Shown piece after piece: positions 1 to 6,103 of a stretch of 12,636 nucleotides of DNA. The stretch comes from Faecalimonas sp. (GTDB lineage Bacteria; Bacillota_A; Clostridia; Lachnospirales; Lachnospiraceae), in NCBI GenBank assembly GCA_026169575.1, contig JAPFCT010000034.1, positions 1-12,636 of the forward strand, given 5' to 3'. A model generated the notes under the pieces. The model ran no database searches. It was not told where the DNA came from and saw nothing but the letters and a program-made list of their open reading frames with translations. Position numbers and translations under genes: made by a program. The stretch's first letter is position 1; each line of letters starts with the position of its first letter.

Positions 1-469
1 CCTTTGTCCCGCTGATCAGCGTGATCTCATCCCCGACCTTTAAATCTGAACCCTGGATAAAATCCTGATCGATCAGACACTCTCCGTCTTTCTCCGGCAT
101 TCTTCCTTCTTCCACGGTATACTGATTCATCGAATCCAGAATCGATGATACATGAAGGACTTTCTGATTCCCATCGCGCACAACCATCACATCCGCAGAA
201 TAGCCTGCTTCTGCCTGCGCCACCCCTTCCAGTGACCGGATCGCTTCCACATCACGCTCTGTCAGTCCAAGTGTTCCCATCACCTTCAGATCCATCAGAC
301 GATTCCGGTCAAAATAGGCATCTCCGGAATAGCGGAGATCCGGCTCAGATGCCCGGATTCCTGAGAAGAATGCGACTCCCATTGCCACGATAAAGAAAAT
401 GGACAAAAAACGACCCATACTCTTTCGTATTTCCATATAAAAATCTTTTCTCAATGCTCGTTTCTTCAT
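1..469 (-). CDS. FtsX-like ABC transporter permease, N-terminal part only (cut by the left window edge)
   Basis: This is the membrane subunit of a MacB-type ABC exporter, partnered with the ATPase encoded immediately upstream. The reading frame stays open from the ATG at 469 to the window edge, giving 156 residues. It begins with a basic stretch (MKKRALRKDFYMEIRKSMG), then one hydrophobic helix at about residues 20-38 (FLSIFFIVAMGVAFFSGIR), then a soluble extracytoplasmic region resembling the MacB periplasmic core domain. That layout is typical of the large FtsX-family permeases of Clostridia, whose later membrane helices would lie beyond the window. The start is 8 bases past the ATPase stop, and its GGGAG ribosome binding site lies in that gap, so the two are co-translated. 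Family assignment is firm. The substrate is unknown: lipid, peptide or drug are all possible. Confidence 0.85.
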   Translation of the reverse strand, partial: MKKRALRKDFYMEIRKSMGRFLSIFFIVAMGVAFFSGIRASEPDLRYSGDAYFDRNRLMDLKVMGTLGLTERDVEAIRSLEGVAQAEAGYSADVMVVRDGNQKVLHVSSILDSMNQYTVEEGRMPEKDGECLIDQDFIQGSDLKVGDEITLISGTK

Positions 470-477
470 CTGTCTCC

Positions 478-1182
478 CTACCATTCAATCGTTTCTACCG
501 GTACCGGATGTGCATTCATCTCCATACTCTCCACACGACCATTTTTAATATGGATCACACGGTCAGCCATCGGCGCAAGCGCAGAGTTATGTGTAATGAC
601 GATCACAGTCATTCCTTTGTTTCTGCAAGTATCCTGAAGTAACTTCAAGATTGCCTTTCCGGTATTGTAATCAAGCGCTCCCGTCGGCTCATCGCACAGA
701 AGCAGCTTTGGGTTCTTCGCAAGCGCCCGGGCGATCGACACCCTCTGCTGTTCTCCTCCCGAAAGCTGTGCCGGGAAGTTATTCAGTCTTTCTCCCAGTC
801 CTACTTCCTCAAGTACCGTCCTGGCATCCAGCGGTTCCTTGCAGATCTGCAGCGCCAGCTCTACATTTTCCAATGCAGTCAGGTTCGGAACAAGGTTATA
901 AAATTGGAAGACAAATCCAATGTCCTCTCTGCGGTAGCCGATCAGCTGCCGGTTCGTGTACTGTGCCACATCATTTCCATCGACAACCACTTTTCCGCTC
1001 GTTGCGGTATCCATGCCGCCGAGAATATTTAACACCGTCGTCTTTCCCGCACCACTTGGACCGACAATCACAACAAACTCGCCTTTTCCAATCTCAAAGT
1101 CAATGCCGTCCACTGCCCGGATCTCGACTTCTCCCATCTGATATATTTTTCTTACATTTTCCAGTTTTACAAAATCCTTCAT
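478..1182 (-). CDS. ABC transporter ATP-binding protein, MacB/LolD/FtsE type
   Basis: This 234-residue cytoplasmic ATPase would power the FtsX-like permease that follows it. All nucleotide-binding motifs are intact: Walker [10 protein letters not shown] (41-49), Q-loop Gln93 in FVFQFYNL, signature LSGGEQQR (140-147), Walker B LLLCDEP (160-166) and switch His198 (VITHN). The LSGGEQQR signature and the DEPTGALD stretch are typical of the MacB/LolD/FtsE branch, which couples to FtsX-like permeases with large extracytoplasmic domains. Its ordinary Gln in the Q-loop contrasts with the two other ATPases in this window. The start at 1182 lies 1 base after the stop of the pentapeptide-repeat gene, with AAGGGG as ribosome binding site inside that gene's end, so the two are translationally coupled. 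It is the third gene of the tetR-led operon. Specificity is not visible. Confidence 0.93.
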   Translation of the reverse strand: MKDFVKLENVRKIYQMGEVEIRAVDGIDFEIGKGEFVVIVGPSGAGKTTVLNILGGMDTATSGKVVVDGNDVAQYTNRQLIGYRREDIGFVFQFYNLVPNLTALENVELALQICKEPLDARTVLEEVGLGERLNNFPAQLSGGEQQRVSIARALAKNPKLLLCDEPTGALDYNTGKAILKLLQDTCRNKGMTVIVITHNSALAPMADRVIHIKNGRVESMEMNAHPVPVETIEW

Positions 1183-1183
1183 G

Positions 1184-1867
1184 CTATGCCCCTTCTTCTT
1201 TTATGATGATCCCAAGCCGCTTTGACAGTTCCACTGCCTGAAACAGATTTACCTCCGCCCCGGCCAGTTCAGAATTGTCATCCGAAATCAGGATCCCTCC
1301 GATCTCACAAGTTGTAAAATTCATCTTTCGCAGAGAAGTCTGAAAGAAATTCGCTTCACTTAACTCCACCTGGTCCCACCGGATTTCCTTACAGAAACAG
1401 TCTGATATGCTCGCCGCACGGAAACTGCTCTCTGCCGCTTCCATATATTCCAGCTTGGATCCATCCAGATTTGCATAGGAAAACATACATCCTGAAAATC
1501 TCACATGGGAGATCAGACATTCCGTCATCTTCACTCCGACTCCTTTACAGTTTTCAAACAGACATCTCTTAAAGTAGCCGCGCCGGAAGTTTGTATTGGA
1601 AAAATCGCATCGGCGAAAGATCACATCGGAAAACTCACAGCATTCCATGTCACACGCCAGAAAACGACAATTTTCAAATACAGTCCTCCGCACCCCGATC
1701 CGCCGGTAATTCTCCTCTTCCACAACGAGTTCACTTATCTTTATGCCGGAAACCGGAAGTTCCTCCCGAAGCCGGTCCTCTAACAGCACTTTGCCATCAG
1801 CAGCTTCTGCCAGAGGTTCCGTTTCCATCCATGGGTCCTGCCGCTTCATACGATTTCCTCCACTCAT
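1184..1867 (-). CDS. Pentapeptide-repeat protein with a Qnr-like architecture
   Basis: The protein is 227 residues from the ATG at 1867, or 221 from the ATG at 1849; the numbers here use the latter. From about residue 52 to 195 it shows repeated pentapeptides with Phe or Leu at the centre and Cys or Ala two before it (for example CRF, CEF, CDF, CLF, ANL, ANF), the pattern of a right-handed quadrilateral beta helix. The C-terminal stretch NLFQAVELSKRLGIIIKEEG resembles the short helical tail of Qnr proteins, and the length matches that family (about 215 residues). Qnr, MfpA, McbG and AlbG mimic DNA and protect gyrase, but a gyrase role here is inference. The gene overlaps the tetR stop as ATGA and ends 1 base before the ABC ATPase start. 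Both possible starts have a perfect GGAGG at 7 bases. I chose the upstream one because of the ATGA coupling. The pentapeptide fold is well supported; function is not established. Confidence 0.85.
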   Translation of the reverse strand: MSGGNRMKRQDPWMETEPLAEAADGKVLLEDRLREELPVSGIKISELVVEEENYRRIGVRRTVFENCRFLACDMECCEFSDVIFRRCDFSNTNFRRGYFKRCLFENCKGVGVKMTECLISHVRFSGCMFSYANLDGSKLEYMEAAESSFRAASISDCFCKEIRWDQVELSEANFFQTSLRKMNFTTCEIGGILISDDNSELAGAEVNLFQAVELSKRLGIIIKEEGA

Positions 1868-1881
1868 ACGGTTCCCTCCAA
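1846..1881 (-). repeat. Tandem 18-base duplication, each unit carrying a ribosome binding site and an ATG
   Basis: Two adjacent 18-base units (1846-1863 and 1864-1881) match at 15 of 18 positions. On the minus strand each contains GGAGG, a 7-base spacer and ATGA. The two ATGs (1867 and 1849) are in the same frame, so the duplication gives the pentapeptide-repeat gene two equally good starts that differ by six residues (MSGGNR). The upstream unit also encodes the last codons of tetR and its TGA stop. Confidence 0.8.
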
Positions 1882-2451
1882 AATAGCGCCCTCCAGTCCC
1901 TTTGTCAGCAGCTTTCCAGTAATCTCTGCCATCTCTTTCGGACTTTCGATGCAGCCCTGCTCGATCCAGTACAGCACAATTCCGATCACCCCGGATGTAC
2001 AGTAGTGGAACTGTACCTGAAACGCAAATGCCTGGCGGTCGCACACATCTTCAAATGCAGTCAGATATTTCTCAAAAACTGCCTCAAGTACTTTCTGCCC
2101 GACCGAAATCCGCGTACGGTTCTCCATCATCAGCATACAGTATTCCTTTTTCTCTCTCAGATAGGAAAAAATCACCTCAAGCACATCACTGGCATTCTCC
2201 CGCAGCTGCTGTGGGGTAAACTGCCCGGTCGCCTCTGCTGCCACGTTACACATGTGATTTTCCAGATCATCCAGAATCCCGTAAACATCTGTATAATGAA
2301 TGTAAAATGTGTTTCTGTGGATCCTGGCGCGCTCTGTCAGCTCCCGGATGGAAATCTCACTGATACGCTTCTCCTTCGACAGTTCCAGCAGCGCCTCTAA
2401 TATTTTCGCCTTCGTCCGCTCCGTCCTGCGGTCGGTTGCTGTCTTCTCCAT
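1864..2451 (-). CDS. TetR/AcrR-family transcriptional regulator
   Basis: The protein is 195 residues, normal for the family. The N-terminal DNA-binding domain covers residues 10-60, with the helix-turn-helix at about 33-52 (ISIRELTERARIHRNTFYIH) followed by the typical Y-x-D segment. The C-terminal half is helical and would hold the ligand pocket and dimer face. I chose the ATG at 2451 because AAGGAG lies 6 bases before it. In-frame ATGs further up (for example 2463 and 2478) lack comparable sites and fall in the leader dyad. It is the first gene of an operon with the pentapeptide-repeat protein, the ABC ATPase and the FtsX permease, which it probably represses together with itself. A consensus promoter lies upstream, and a dyad between promoter and gene is a candidate operator. 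The inducing ligand is unknown. The neighbours suggest an antimicrobial exported by the ABC pair. Confidence 0.92.
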   Translation of the reverse strand: MEKTATDRRTERTKAKILEALLELSKEKRISEISIRELTERARIHRNTFYIHYTDVYGILDDLENHMCNVAAEATGQFTPQQLRENASDVLEVIFSYLREKKEYCMLMMENRTRISVGQKVLEAVFEKYLTAFEDVCDRQAFAFQVQFHYCTSGVIGIVLYWIEQGCIESPKEMAEITGKLLTKGLEGAILEGTV

Positions 2452-2473
2452 CTCAAACTCCTTCATCTCATTT

Positions 2474-2501
2474 CTGTGCATTTTCCTATGCATTTGCACA
2501 G
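2474..2501. promoter_or_regulatory. Candidate TetR operator: inverted repeat CTGTGCA-N14-TGCACAG
   Basis: Perfect 7-base arms (2474-2480 and 2495-2501) flank a 14-base centre. It lies just downstream of the tetR -10 box, over the expected transcript start region and the leader, where a bound repressor would block initiation or escape. A direct repeat TGCATTT also occurs at 2477 and 2489. That it is the operator is inferred from its symmetry and position. Confidence 0.45.
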
Positions 2502-2514
2502 TAAATACAGTTTT

Positions 2515-2543
2515 ATAGTAAAATTTCATTCTGGATTTGTCAA
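2515..2543 (-). promoter_or_regulatory. Consensus promoter of the tetR-led operon
   Basis: On the minus strand there is a perfect -35 box TTGACA (2543-2538), a 17-base spacer and a -10 box TACTAT (2520-2515), one mismatch from consensus. Transcription would start near 2508 and leave a leader of about 57 bases containing the inverted repeat. A promoter this strong fits a gene set held off by a repressor. Confidence 0.8.
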
Positions 2544-2611
2544 GAAAGGAAATATGAAATTTCTATTAAAAGAGCATGGTGTTTTTTGTCACACCAGATT
2601 TTCAAAAATTT

Positions 2612-2695
2612 CCTATAAAAATAGAGCAGGCAATCCATCACAGATAAACGTATGTAGCAATACGTTTCTTATCCGCTGGTCAGACCGCCTGCTCT
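2612..2695 (-). terminator. Structured terminator of the oxidoreductase/PPC operon
   Basis: A perfect 9-base outer stem (AGAGCAGGC at 2623-2631 with GCCTGCTCT at 2687-2695) encloses an inner hairpin with an 8-base stem (2646-2653 with 2660-2667) and a 6-base loop. On the minus strand the outer stem is followed directly by ATTTTTATAGG, a short U-tract. It sits about 60 bases after the PPC gene stop and about 70 bases ahead of the tetR -35 box, so it separates the two operons. The rest of the 2452-2754 gap holds only the tetR promoter and leader. Confidence 0.6.
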
Positions 2696-2754
2696 GCTTT
2701 CTTCTCATTCCGTTTTCTTTCCGCACTCAACAAAAAATGGGGATTTTTTTCTAT

Positions 2755-3174
2755 CTAAAACTGAAATAAATTCAACCCGATCTCTTCATCATGATACCGA
2801 TCGACTTTCCCATCGATCACGTGGATCACCATCTCACAAGTCGCACTGATCACTGCCCGGTTTAAATGTCCTCCGAACACTTCGCCCTTTTCATTTCCCG
2901 CGCTCATATGCAGATGGCAGTAAAACTCGTCATTCATTGTGTTGATCGTCCCGGTCAGCGACACGATCTCAAAGCTTCCCCGAAATTCATTCGCCAGATA
3001 TTCTTTTTCCTCTGTCTTAAATACACCGACCGTAAACTGGTCAACCGCTCCGAGCGCCTGCACACTTGCAAGCCGGATTTCCTCTTTCTGTGCGATTTCC
3101 TTTACCTGCTCAAGAATCTCCTCTCCTTGATCCATCCGTGCAATAATAGTATTTCCAAATCTTCTGTATTCCAT
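2755..3174 (-). CDS. PPC/DUF296-domain protein
   Basis: This 139-residue protein is a complete single PPC (plant and prokaryote conserved, DUF296) domain. The characteristic features are GSFEIVSLTGTI (67-78), followed by YCHLHMSAGNEKGEVFGGHL (85-104), which carries His87, His89 and His103, then a closing strand pair near 112-122. Bacterial members are small soluble trimers of mostly unknown function; the same domain in plant AHL proteins mediates trimer assembly. I chose the ATG at 3174 because AAAGGAG lies 9 bases upstream. An in-frame extension further up would overlap the oxidoreductase and has no better site. It begins 16 bases after the oxidoreductase stop, so they form a two-gene operon ending at the structured terminator. 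No function is inferred beyond the pairing. Confidence 0.88.
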   Translation of the reverse strand: MEYRRFGNTIIARMDQGEEILEQVKEIAQKEEIRLASVQALGAVDQFTVGVFKTEEKEYLANEFRGSFEIVSLTGTINTMNDEFYCHLHMSAGNEKGEVFGGHLNRAVISATCEMVIHVIDGKVDRYHDEEIGLNLFQF

Positions 3175-3190
3175 CTCGTTGTTCTCCTTT

Positions 3191-4180
3191 CTATTGCTCC
3201 CGCTTTTCTGTTTCACATTCTTTTCTTGTCGTTTCCTCCGGATACACAAGGCCCCAGTGCTGTCGGATTTTTGTTATGATGTCCATCACGTCACTAGTAT
3301 AGGACAGATCCATCTCATCTTTTCTCTCTGACACCTCCTGTTCCATATCTTCGATCTCGTAGAACAGTGCCTCTTCCTTTCTTCCGCAGGTAATCGTCTC
3401 TTTCCTGCCGTCTTCGGTATAAGTGATCACTGCCTGATCTGCCCTCGGATAATCATAGATTTCCATATACCCTTTCTCAAATATGGCAACCCCTCTTTTG
3501 GGTTGTTTTGCATGGAGTGTCAGTGTGACTGCCGCCATCTCGTTTGCCGGATTTGCCATCAGAATACCCACCTGCTCGTCAACACCGCTCGGTGCAGTCC
3601 TCACCTGGGATGAGATCTGATCCGGCGCCTCAGACAGAAATACCCGGGCAAATGCAAGCGCATAGACACCGATATCCAACAGAGCTCCTCCTGCCAGTGC
3701 CGGATTAAAAAAGCGGTTACTCATATCATACGCTTTATAGCTTCCAAACGATACCTGGATCATTTGCAGTTTTCCAAGTTTTCCATCGGCAGCCACTTCC
3801 CGCAGCTTTTTGTAGAGCGGCATATGATAAATGGTCATTGCCTCCGCCAAAACTACGTTCTGTTTCTCTGCAAGTTGTCCGGCTTCTTTCAGCTCCTCTG
3901 CATTTAACGTGACCGCTTTCTCACAGAGCACATGCTTTCCGGCTTTCAGTGCCTCCCGCAAATATTGGATGTGCGTATTATGAGGTGTTGCAAGGTAGAT
4001 AATATCTACCTGATCATCTGCAAACACATCCGTAATCTTCCCATATACCTTTTGGATTTGATATTTCTTTGCAAATGCCACTGTCCGCTCCTGATTTCTC
4101 CCTGCCACACTATAGAACATCCTCCCATGCTCTGCCAGTGTCTGCGCCATCTCATTTGCAATGGCGCCACAGCCGATCAC
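3191..4180 (-). CDS. Gfo/Idh/MocA-family NAD(P)-dependent oxidoreductase, native start cut off by an in-frame TAG
   Basis: This is a soluble sugar- or inositol-type dehydrogenase. Visible features are the Rossmann glycine motif IGCGAIAN, the loop YLATPHNTHIQYL, CEKAVTLN (the family's CEKP position, Lys kept), YHMPLY and GGALLDIGVYALAFARVF of the C-terminal substrate domain. The natural start is the ATG pair at 4204/4201, with AAAGGAG 7 bases upstream and a consensus promoter. That frame reads MMEKYR, then TAG (4186-4184), then A and VIGCG without a shift. Relatives usually have Trp at this place, so TGG to TAG is the simplest explanation. The coordinates given begin at a GTG (4180), the first possible restart, 3 bases after the TAG, giving 329 residues. 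It lacks its own ribosome binding site, so translation would depend on reinitiation and part of the first beta strand would be lost. Otherwise it is a pseudogene. The rest of the frame is intact, which suggests a recent change or a sequencing error. Confidence 0.75.
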   Translation of the reverse strand: MIGCGAIANEMAQTLAEHGRMFYSVAGRNQERTVAFAKKYQIQKVYGKITDVFADDQVDIIYLATPHNTHIQYLREALKAGKHVLCEKAVTLNAEELKEAGQLAEKQNVVLAEAMTIYHMPLYKKLREVAADGKLGKLQMIQVSFGSYKAYDMSNRFFNPALAGGALLDIGVYALAFARVFLSEAPDQISSQVRTAPSGVDEQVGILMANPANEMAAVTLTLHAKQPKRGVAIFEKGYMEIYDYPRADQAVITYTEDGRKETITCGRKEEALFYEIEDMEQEVSERKDEMDLSYTSDVMDIITKIRQHWGLVYPEETTRKECETEKREQ

Positions 4181-4183
4181 TGC

Positions 4184-4204
4184 CTAGCGATATTTTTCCA
4201 TCAT
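4184..4204 (-). other. Orphaned start of the oxidoreductase gene with amber stop
   Basis: Read on the minus strand, the codons are ATG ATG GAA AAA TAT CGC TAG, in the same frame as the oxidoreductase body downstream. The strong ribosome binding site (AAAGGAG, 7-base spacing) serves this start and not the GTG at 4180. A single C-to-T difference at plus-strand position 4185 would turn Trp (TGG) into the TAG. Confidence 0.8.
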
Positions 4205-4253
4205 TCCTGCGCTCCTTTCTCTGATCTTATTTTTTCTCTTTCATTATTTACAG

Positions 4254-4281
4254 ATTATAGGCAATTTCTCCTGACTGTCAA
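4254..4281 (-). promoter_or_regulatory. Consensus promoter of the oxidoreductase/PPC operon
   Basis: On the minus strand, a perfect TTGACA (4281-4276) and a perfect TATAAT (4259-4254) are separated by 16 bases. Transcription would start near 4247, about 43 bases before the ATG at 4204. It is divergent from the promoter of the response regulator operon. Confidence 0.85.
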
Positions 4282-4309
4282 GCATATCCTTTTCCGTAAG
4301 AATGTTATG

Positions 4310-4344
4310 AAAGATTTTCTCTGCGGTCTTCCTTCAAAATCTTT
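4310..4344. promoter_or_regulatory. Inverted repeat upstream of the two-component/ABC operon promoter
   Basis: Perfect 9-base arms (AAAGATTTT at 4310-4318 and AAAATCTTT at 4336-4344) are separated by 17 bases and end 16 bases before the -35 box. It lies between two divergent promoters and could bind a regulator such as the response regulator encoded next. AT-rich arms make chance possible. Confidence 0.3.
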
Positions 4345-4360
4345 TCATACAGAATATACA

Positions 4361-4389
4361 TTGACACCTTTTTTCAATGGATATATTAT
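4361..4389 (+). promoter_or_regulatory. Consensus promoter of the response regulator/kinase/ABC operon
   Basis: A perfect TTGACA (4361-4366), a 17-base spacer and TATTAT (4384-4389) precede the response regulator. The start would be near 4396, leaving a leader of about 28 bases with AGAGGAG. Confidence 0.8.
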
Positions 4390-4423
4390 TTGAAATAGAT
4401 TGTTACAGAGGAGTGAAACTACA

Positions 4424-5113
4424 ATGAATATCTTGTTGGTTGAAGATGATAAAAATATTTGTGAAATGGTTTGCGATTTTTTAAAAAGTGAAGATTATCA
4501 TGTCCTGACAGCCACTGACGGACAAATCGCGATTGACTTATTTCAGAAGCATTCGTTCGATCTTGTGCTGTTGGACTTGATGTTACCAGGATCAAACGGC
4601 TTTGAAGTCTTAAAATATATCAGAAGTGTAAGTGTCATTCCGGTTATTATCGCCACTGCCAAAGATAGCGATACCGATAAAATGATGGGATTAAATCTAG
4701 GTGCTGATGATTATATCACAAAGCCTTTTTCCCTTGTGGAACTACTGGCAAGAATAAAAGCAAATATCCGGCGTGCCACAGTATATAGTCATTCAGACAG
4801 TTTCCACGATAAGATCCTTTCATATAAAGATCTGGTGATCAATGTTTCCAGCTATACCGTTTCTAAAAATGGCACCGATCTGAATCTGACACATACAGAG
4901 TTTGAAATCCTCAGACTTCTTGCATCCAACAAGGGGCGGGCTTTCTCAAAAGAACAGCTTTACCATACGATTTGGAAAGAAGCCTATTACGGAAACGAAA
5001 ATGTACTCAATACACATATGAACCGATTGAGAAATAAATTATCGGACGGAAGTGAAAAAAATACCTATATCAAAACGCTTTGGGGAATCGGTTACAAAAT
5101 GGAGGAAGAATGA
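4424..5113 (+). CDS. OmpR-family response regulator (two-component system 1)
   Basis: The 229-residue regulator has a receiver domain at about 1-115, with acidic Asp8/Asp9, phosphoacceptor Asp51 (LLDLMLPG), Thr78 and Lys100 (ITKPFS). A winged-helix effector domain at about 130-227 includes LTHTEFEILRLLASNKGRAF and ends in TLWGIGYKMEEE. I chose the ATG at 4424 because AGAGGAG lies 10 bases upstream, the frame begins with the canonical receiver strand MNILLVEDD, and the promoter is placed for it. Its stop overlaps the kinase start, so the pair is coupled. Phosphorylated by that kinase, it most likely controls the ABC transporter encoded downstream, as in BcrR-, SpaR- or NisR-like peptide-antibiotic systems. 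That target is an inference from gene order. Base composition is AT-rich like the rest of this operon and unlike both flanks. Confidence 0.93.
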   Translation: MNILLVEDDKNICEMVCDFLKSEDYHVLTATDGQIAIDLFQKHSFDLVLLDLMLPGSNGFEVLKYIRSVSVIPVIIATAKDSDTDKMMGLNLGADDYITKPFSLVELLARIKANIRRATVYSHSDSFHDKILSYKDLVINVSSYTVSKNGTDLNLTHTEFEILRLLASNKGRAFSKEQLYHTIWKEAYYGNENVLNTHMNRLRNKLSDGSEKNTYIKTLWGIGYKMEEE

Positions 5114-6030
5114 TGGCATTACTGTTTGCTGGAATTTCAACACTATTATTCGTTCTCTACCTCAGGGAACATAGCAGGAACAAAAAAATAGAAAACAATT
5201 ACAAATACATCAACGCAAGGCTTCTTTCGATCATCAACGATGATGAAACGAATTATATTCTCATACCATCCGATCAGAAAGTCGTAAAAGAAACTGCGGA
5301 GAATATCAACAACCTTTTGGAAAAATTTTACAGAAAGCAGATCGATCATAATAGAAATCAAAAGACGATTTTACAGCTATTTACAAACATTTCCCATGAC
5401 CTCCGAACGCCTATTACCGTTTTGAAAGGCTATATTGAAATGCTTTATCTGCAAAGTCAAAAGGAAGAGCTGCCCCCTGCGATCCGCGCTACGATTGAAA
5501 AGATGCAGAGCAATTCGCAGGAGTTGGTGCATTCCGTAAATAACTTATTCAATCTGGCGAAAATTCAATCGGGAGATATGGTTTTTCATATTCAAAAAGA
5601 AAACCTGACACAACTTTGCCATGAAATCATTTTAGAGTTCTCCACAATCTTAGAAAAAGAGAACTTTGATGTAATGATCCATATGGAAGAAACACCGCTG
5701 TATGCGAATGTCGATATAGAAGCCGTTGAACGTATCCTGAAAAATCTGGTCGACAATGCAATTACCTATGGGAATACAGGTAAATTTTTAGGAATTTCCC
5801 TCTATAAAAAGGATCACTATATTGCTATCGAAGTGGAGGATCACGGAGCTGGTATTTCTGAAAAAGATAAAGAGCATATTTTTACAAGAGCGTATACTGC
5901 TGACAGAAAAAAGGGCAACGGATTGGGGCTTGCCATTTCACAAGGACTTGCAGATGCCATGGGAGGCTCCATCTCAGTTGTCAGCATCCCTCAGAAAAAG
6001 ACTGTATTTACACTCCGATTACACCGTTAG
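5113..6030 (+). CDS. Sensor histidine kinase with a single N-terminal membrane helix (two-component system 1)
   Basis: The 305-residue kinase has one hydrophobic helix (residues 2-17, ALLFAGISTLLFVLYL), then a short cytoplasmic linker of about 70 residues, a HisKA domain with phosphoacceptor His95 (NISHDLRTP) and a HATPase domain: N-box NLVDNA (211-216), G1 DHGAG (243-247) and G2 GNGLGL (268-273). There is no second helix and no extracytoplasmic sensor, so it probably perceives its signal through the membrane or a partner protein. Two starts are possible: ATG 5110 overlaps the regulator stop as ATGA, and ATG 5113 overlaps as TGATG. I prefer 5113 because GGAGG sits 7 bases before it. It follows its regulator and precedes the ABC genes. 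Short, sensor-less kinases of this kind often accompany bacitracin- or lantibiotic-immunity transporters. Catalytic residues are all present. Confidence 0.92.
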   Translation: MALLFAGISTLLFVLYLREHSRNKKIENNYKYINARLLSIINDDETNYILIPSDQKVVKETAENINNLLEKFYRKQIDHNRNQKTILQLFTNISHDLRTPITVLKGYIEMLYLQSQKEELPPAIRATIEKMQSNSQELVHSVNNLFNLAKIQSGDMVFHIQKENLTQLCHEIILEFSTILEKENFDVMIHMEETPLYANVDIEAVERILKNLVDNAITYGNTGKFLGISLYKKDHYIAIEVEDHGAGISEKDKEHIFTRAYTADRKKGNGLGLAISQGLADAMGGSISVVSIPQKKTVFTLRLHR

Positions 6031-6050
6031 AAAAAAGTTAGAATAAAAAG

Positions 6051-6072
6051 AGAAAAAAGAAAAGTTTTTTCT
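6051..6072 (+). promoter_or_regulatory. A/T hairpin in the gap between kinase and ABC ATPase genes
   Basis: Within the 73-base gap, AGAAAAAA (6051-6058) pairs perfectly with TTTTTTCT (6065-6072) around a 6-base loop. A -10-like TATACT (6074-6079) follows, without a recognisable -35 box, and then a T6 run. It could be a weak attenuator or an activator-dependent internal promoter. Evidence is thin because the region is almost all A and T. Confidence 0.25.
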
Positions 6073-6103
6073 GTATACTGTTTTTTATGGAGGTGAACGC
6101 AGG

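Noticed and set aside
651..1241. A plus-strand frame of 196 codons opposite the MacB-type ATPase
   Set aside because: It is antisense to an ATPase with every catalytic motif in place, and the translation has no recognisable domain.
1868..2044. N-terminal extension of the pentapeptide-repeat protein into tetR (start near 2044)
   Set aside because: It would overlap the TetR C-terminus widely, whereas starts at 1867 and 1849 have ideal ribosome binding sites and the ATGA junction.
2623..2695. A riboswitch or plus-strand small RNA
   Set aside because: There is no plus-strand gene downstream, no known riboswitch core that I can recognise, and the element lies at an operon end with a U-tract on the minus strand.
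4184..4186. TAG read through as pyrrolysine or by a suppressor tRNA
   Set aside because: No pyl genes or readthrough signals are visible, and Gfo/Idh/MocA enzymes are not known to use a special residue at this position. A point change is simpler.
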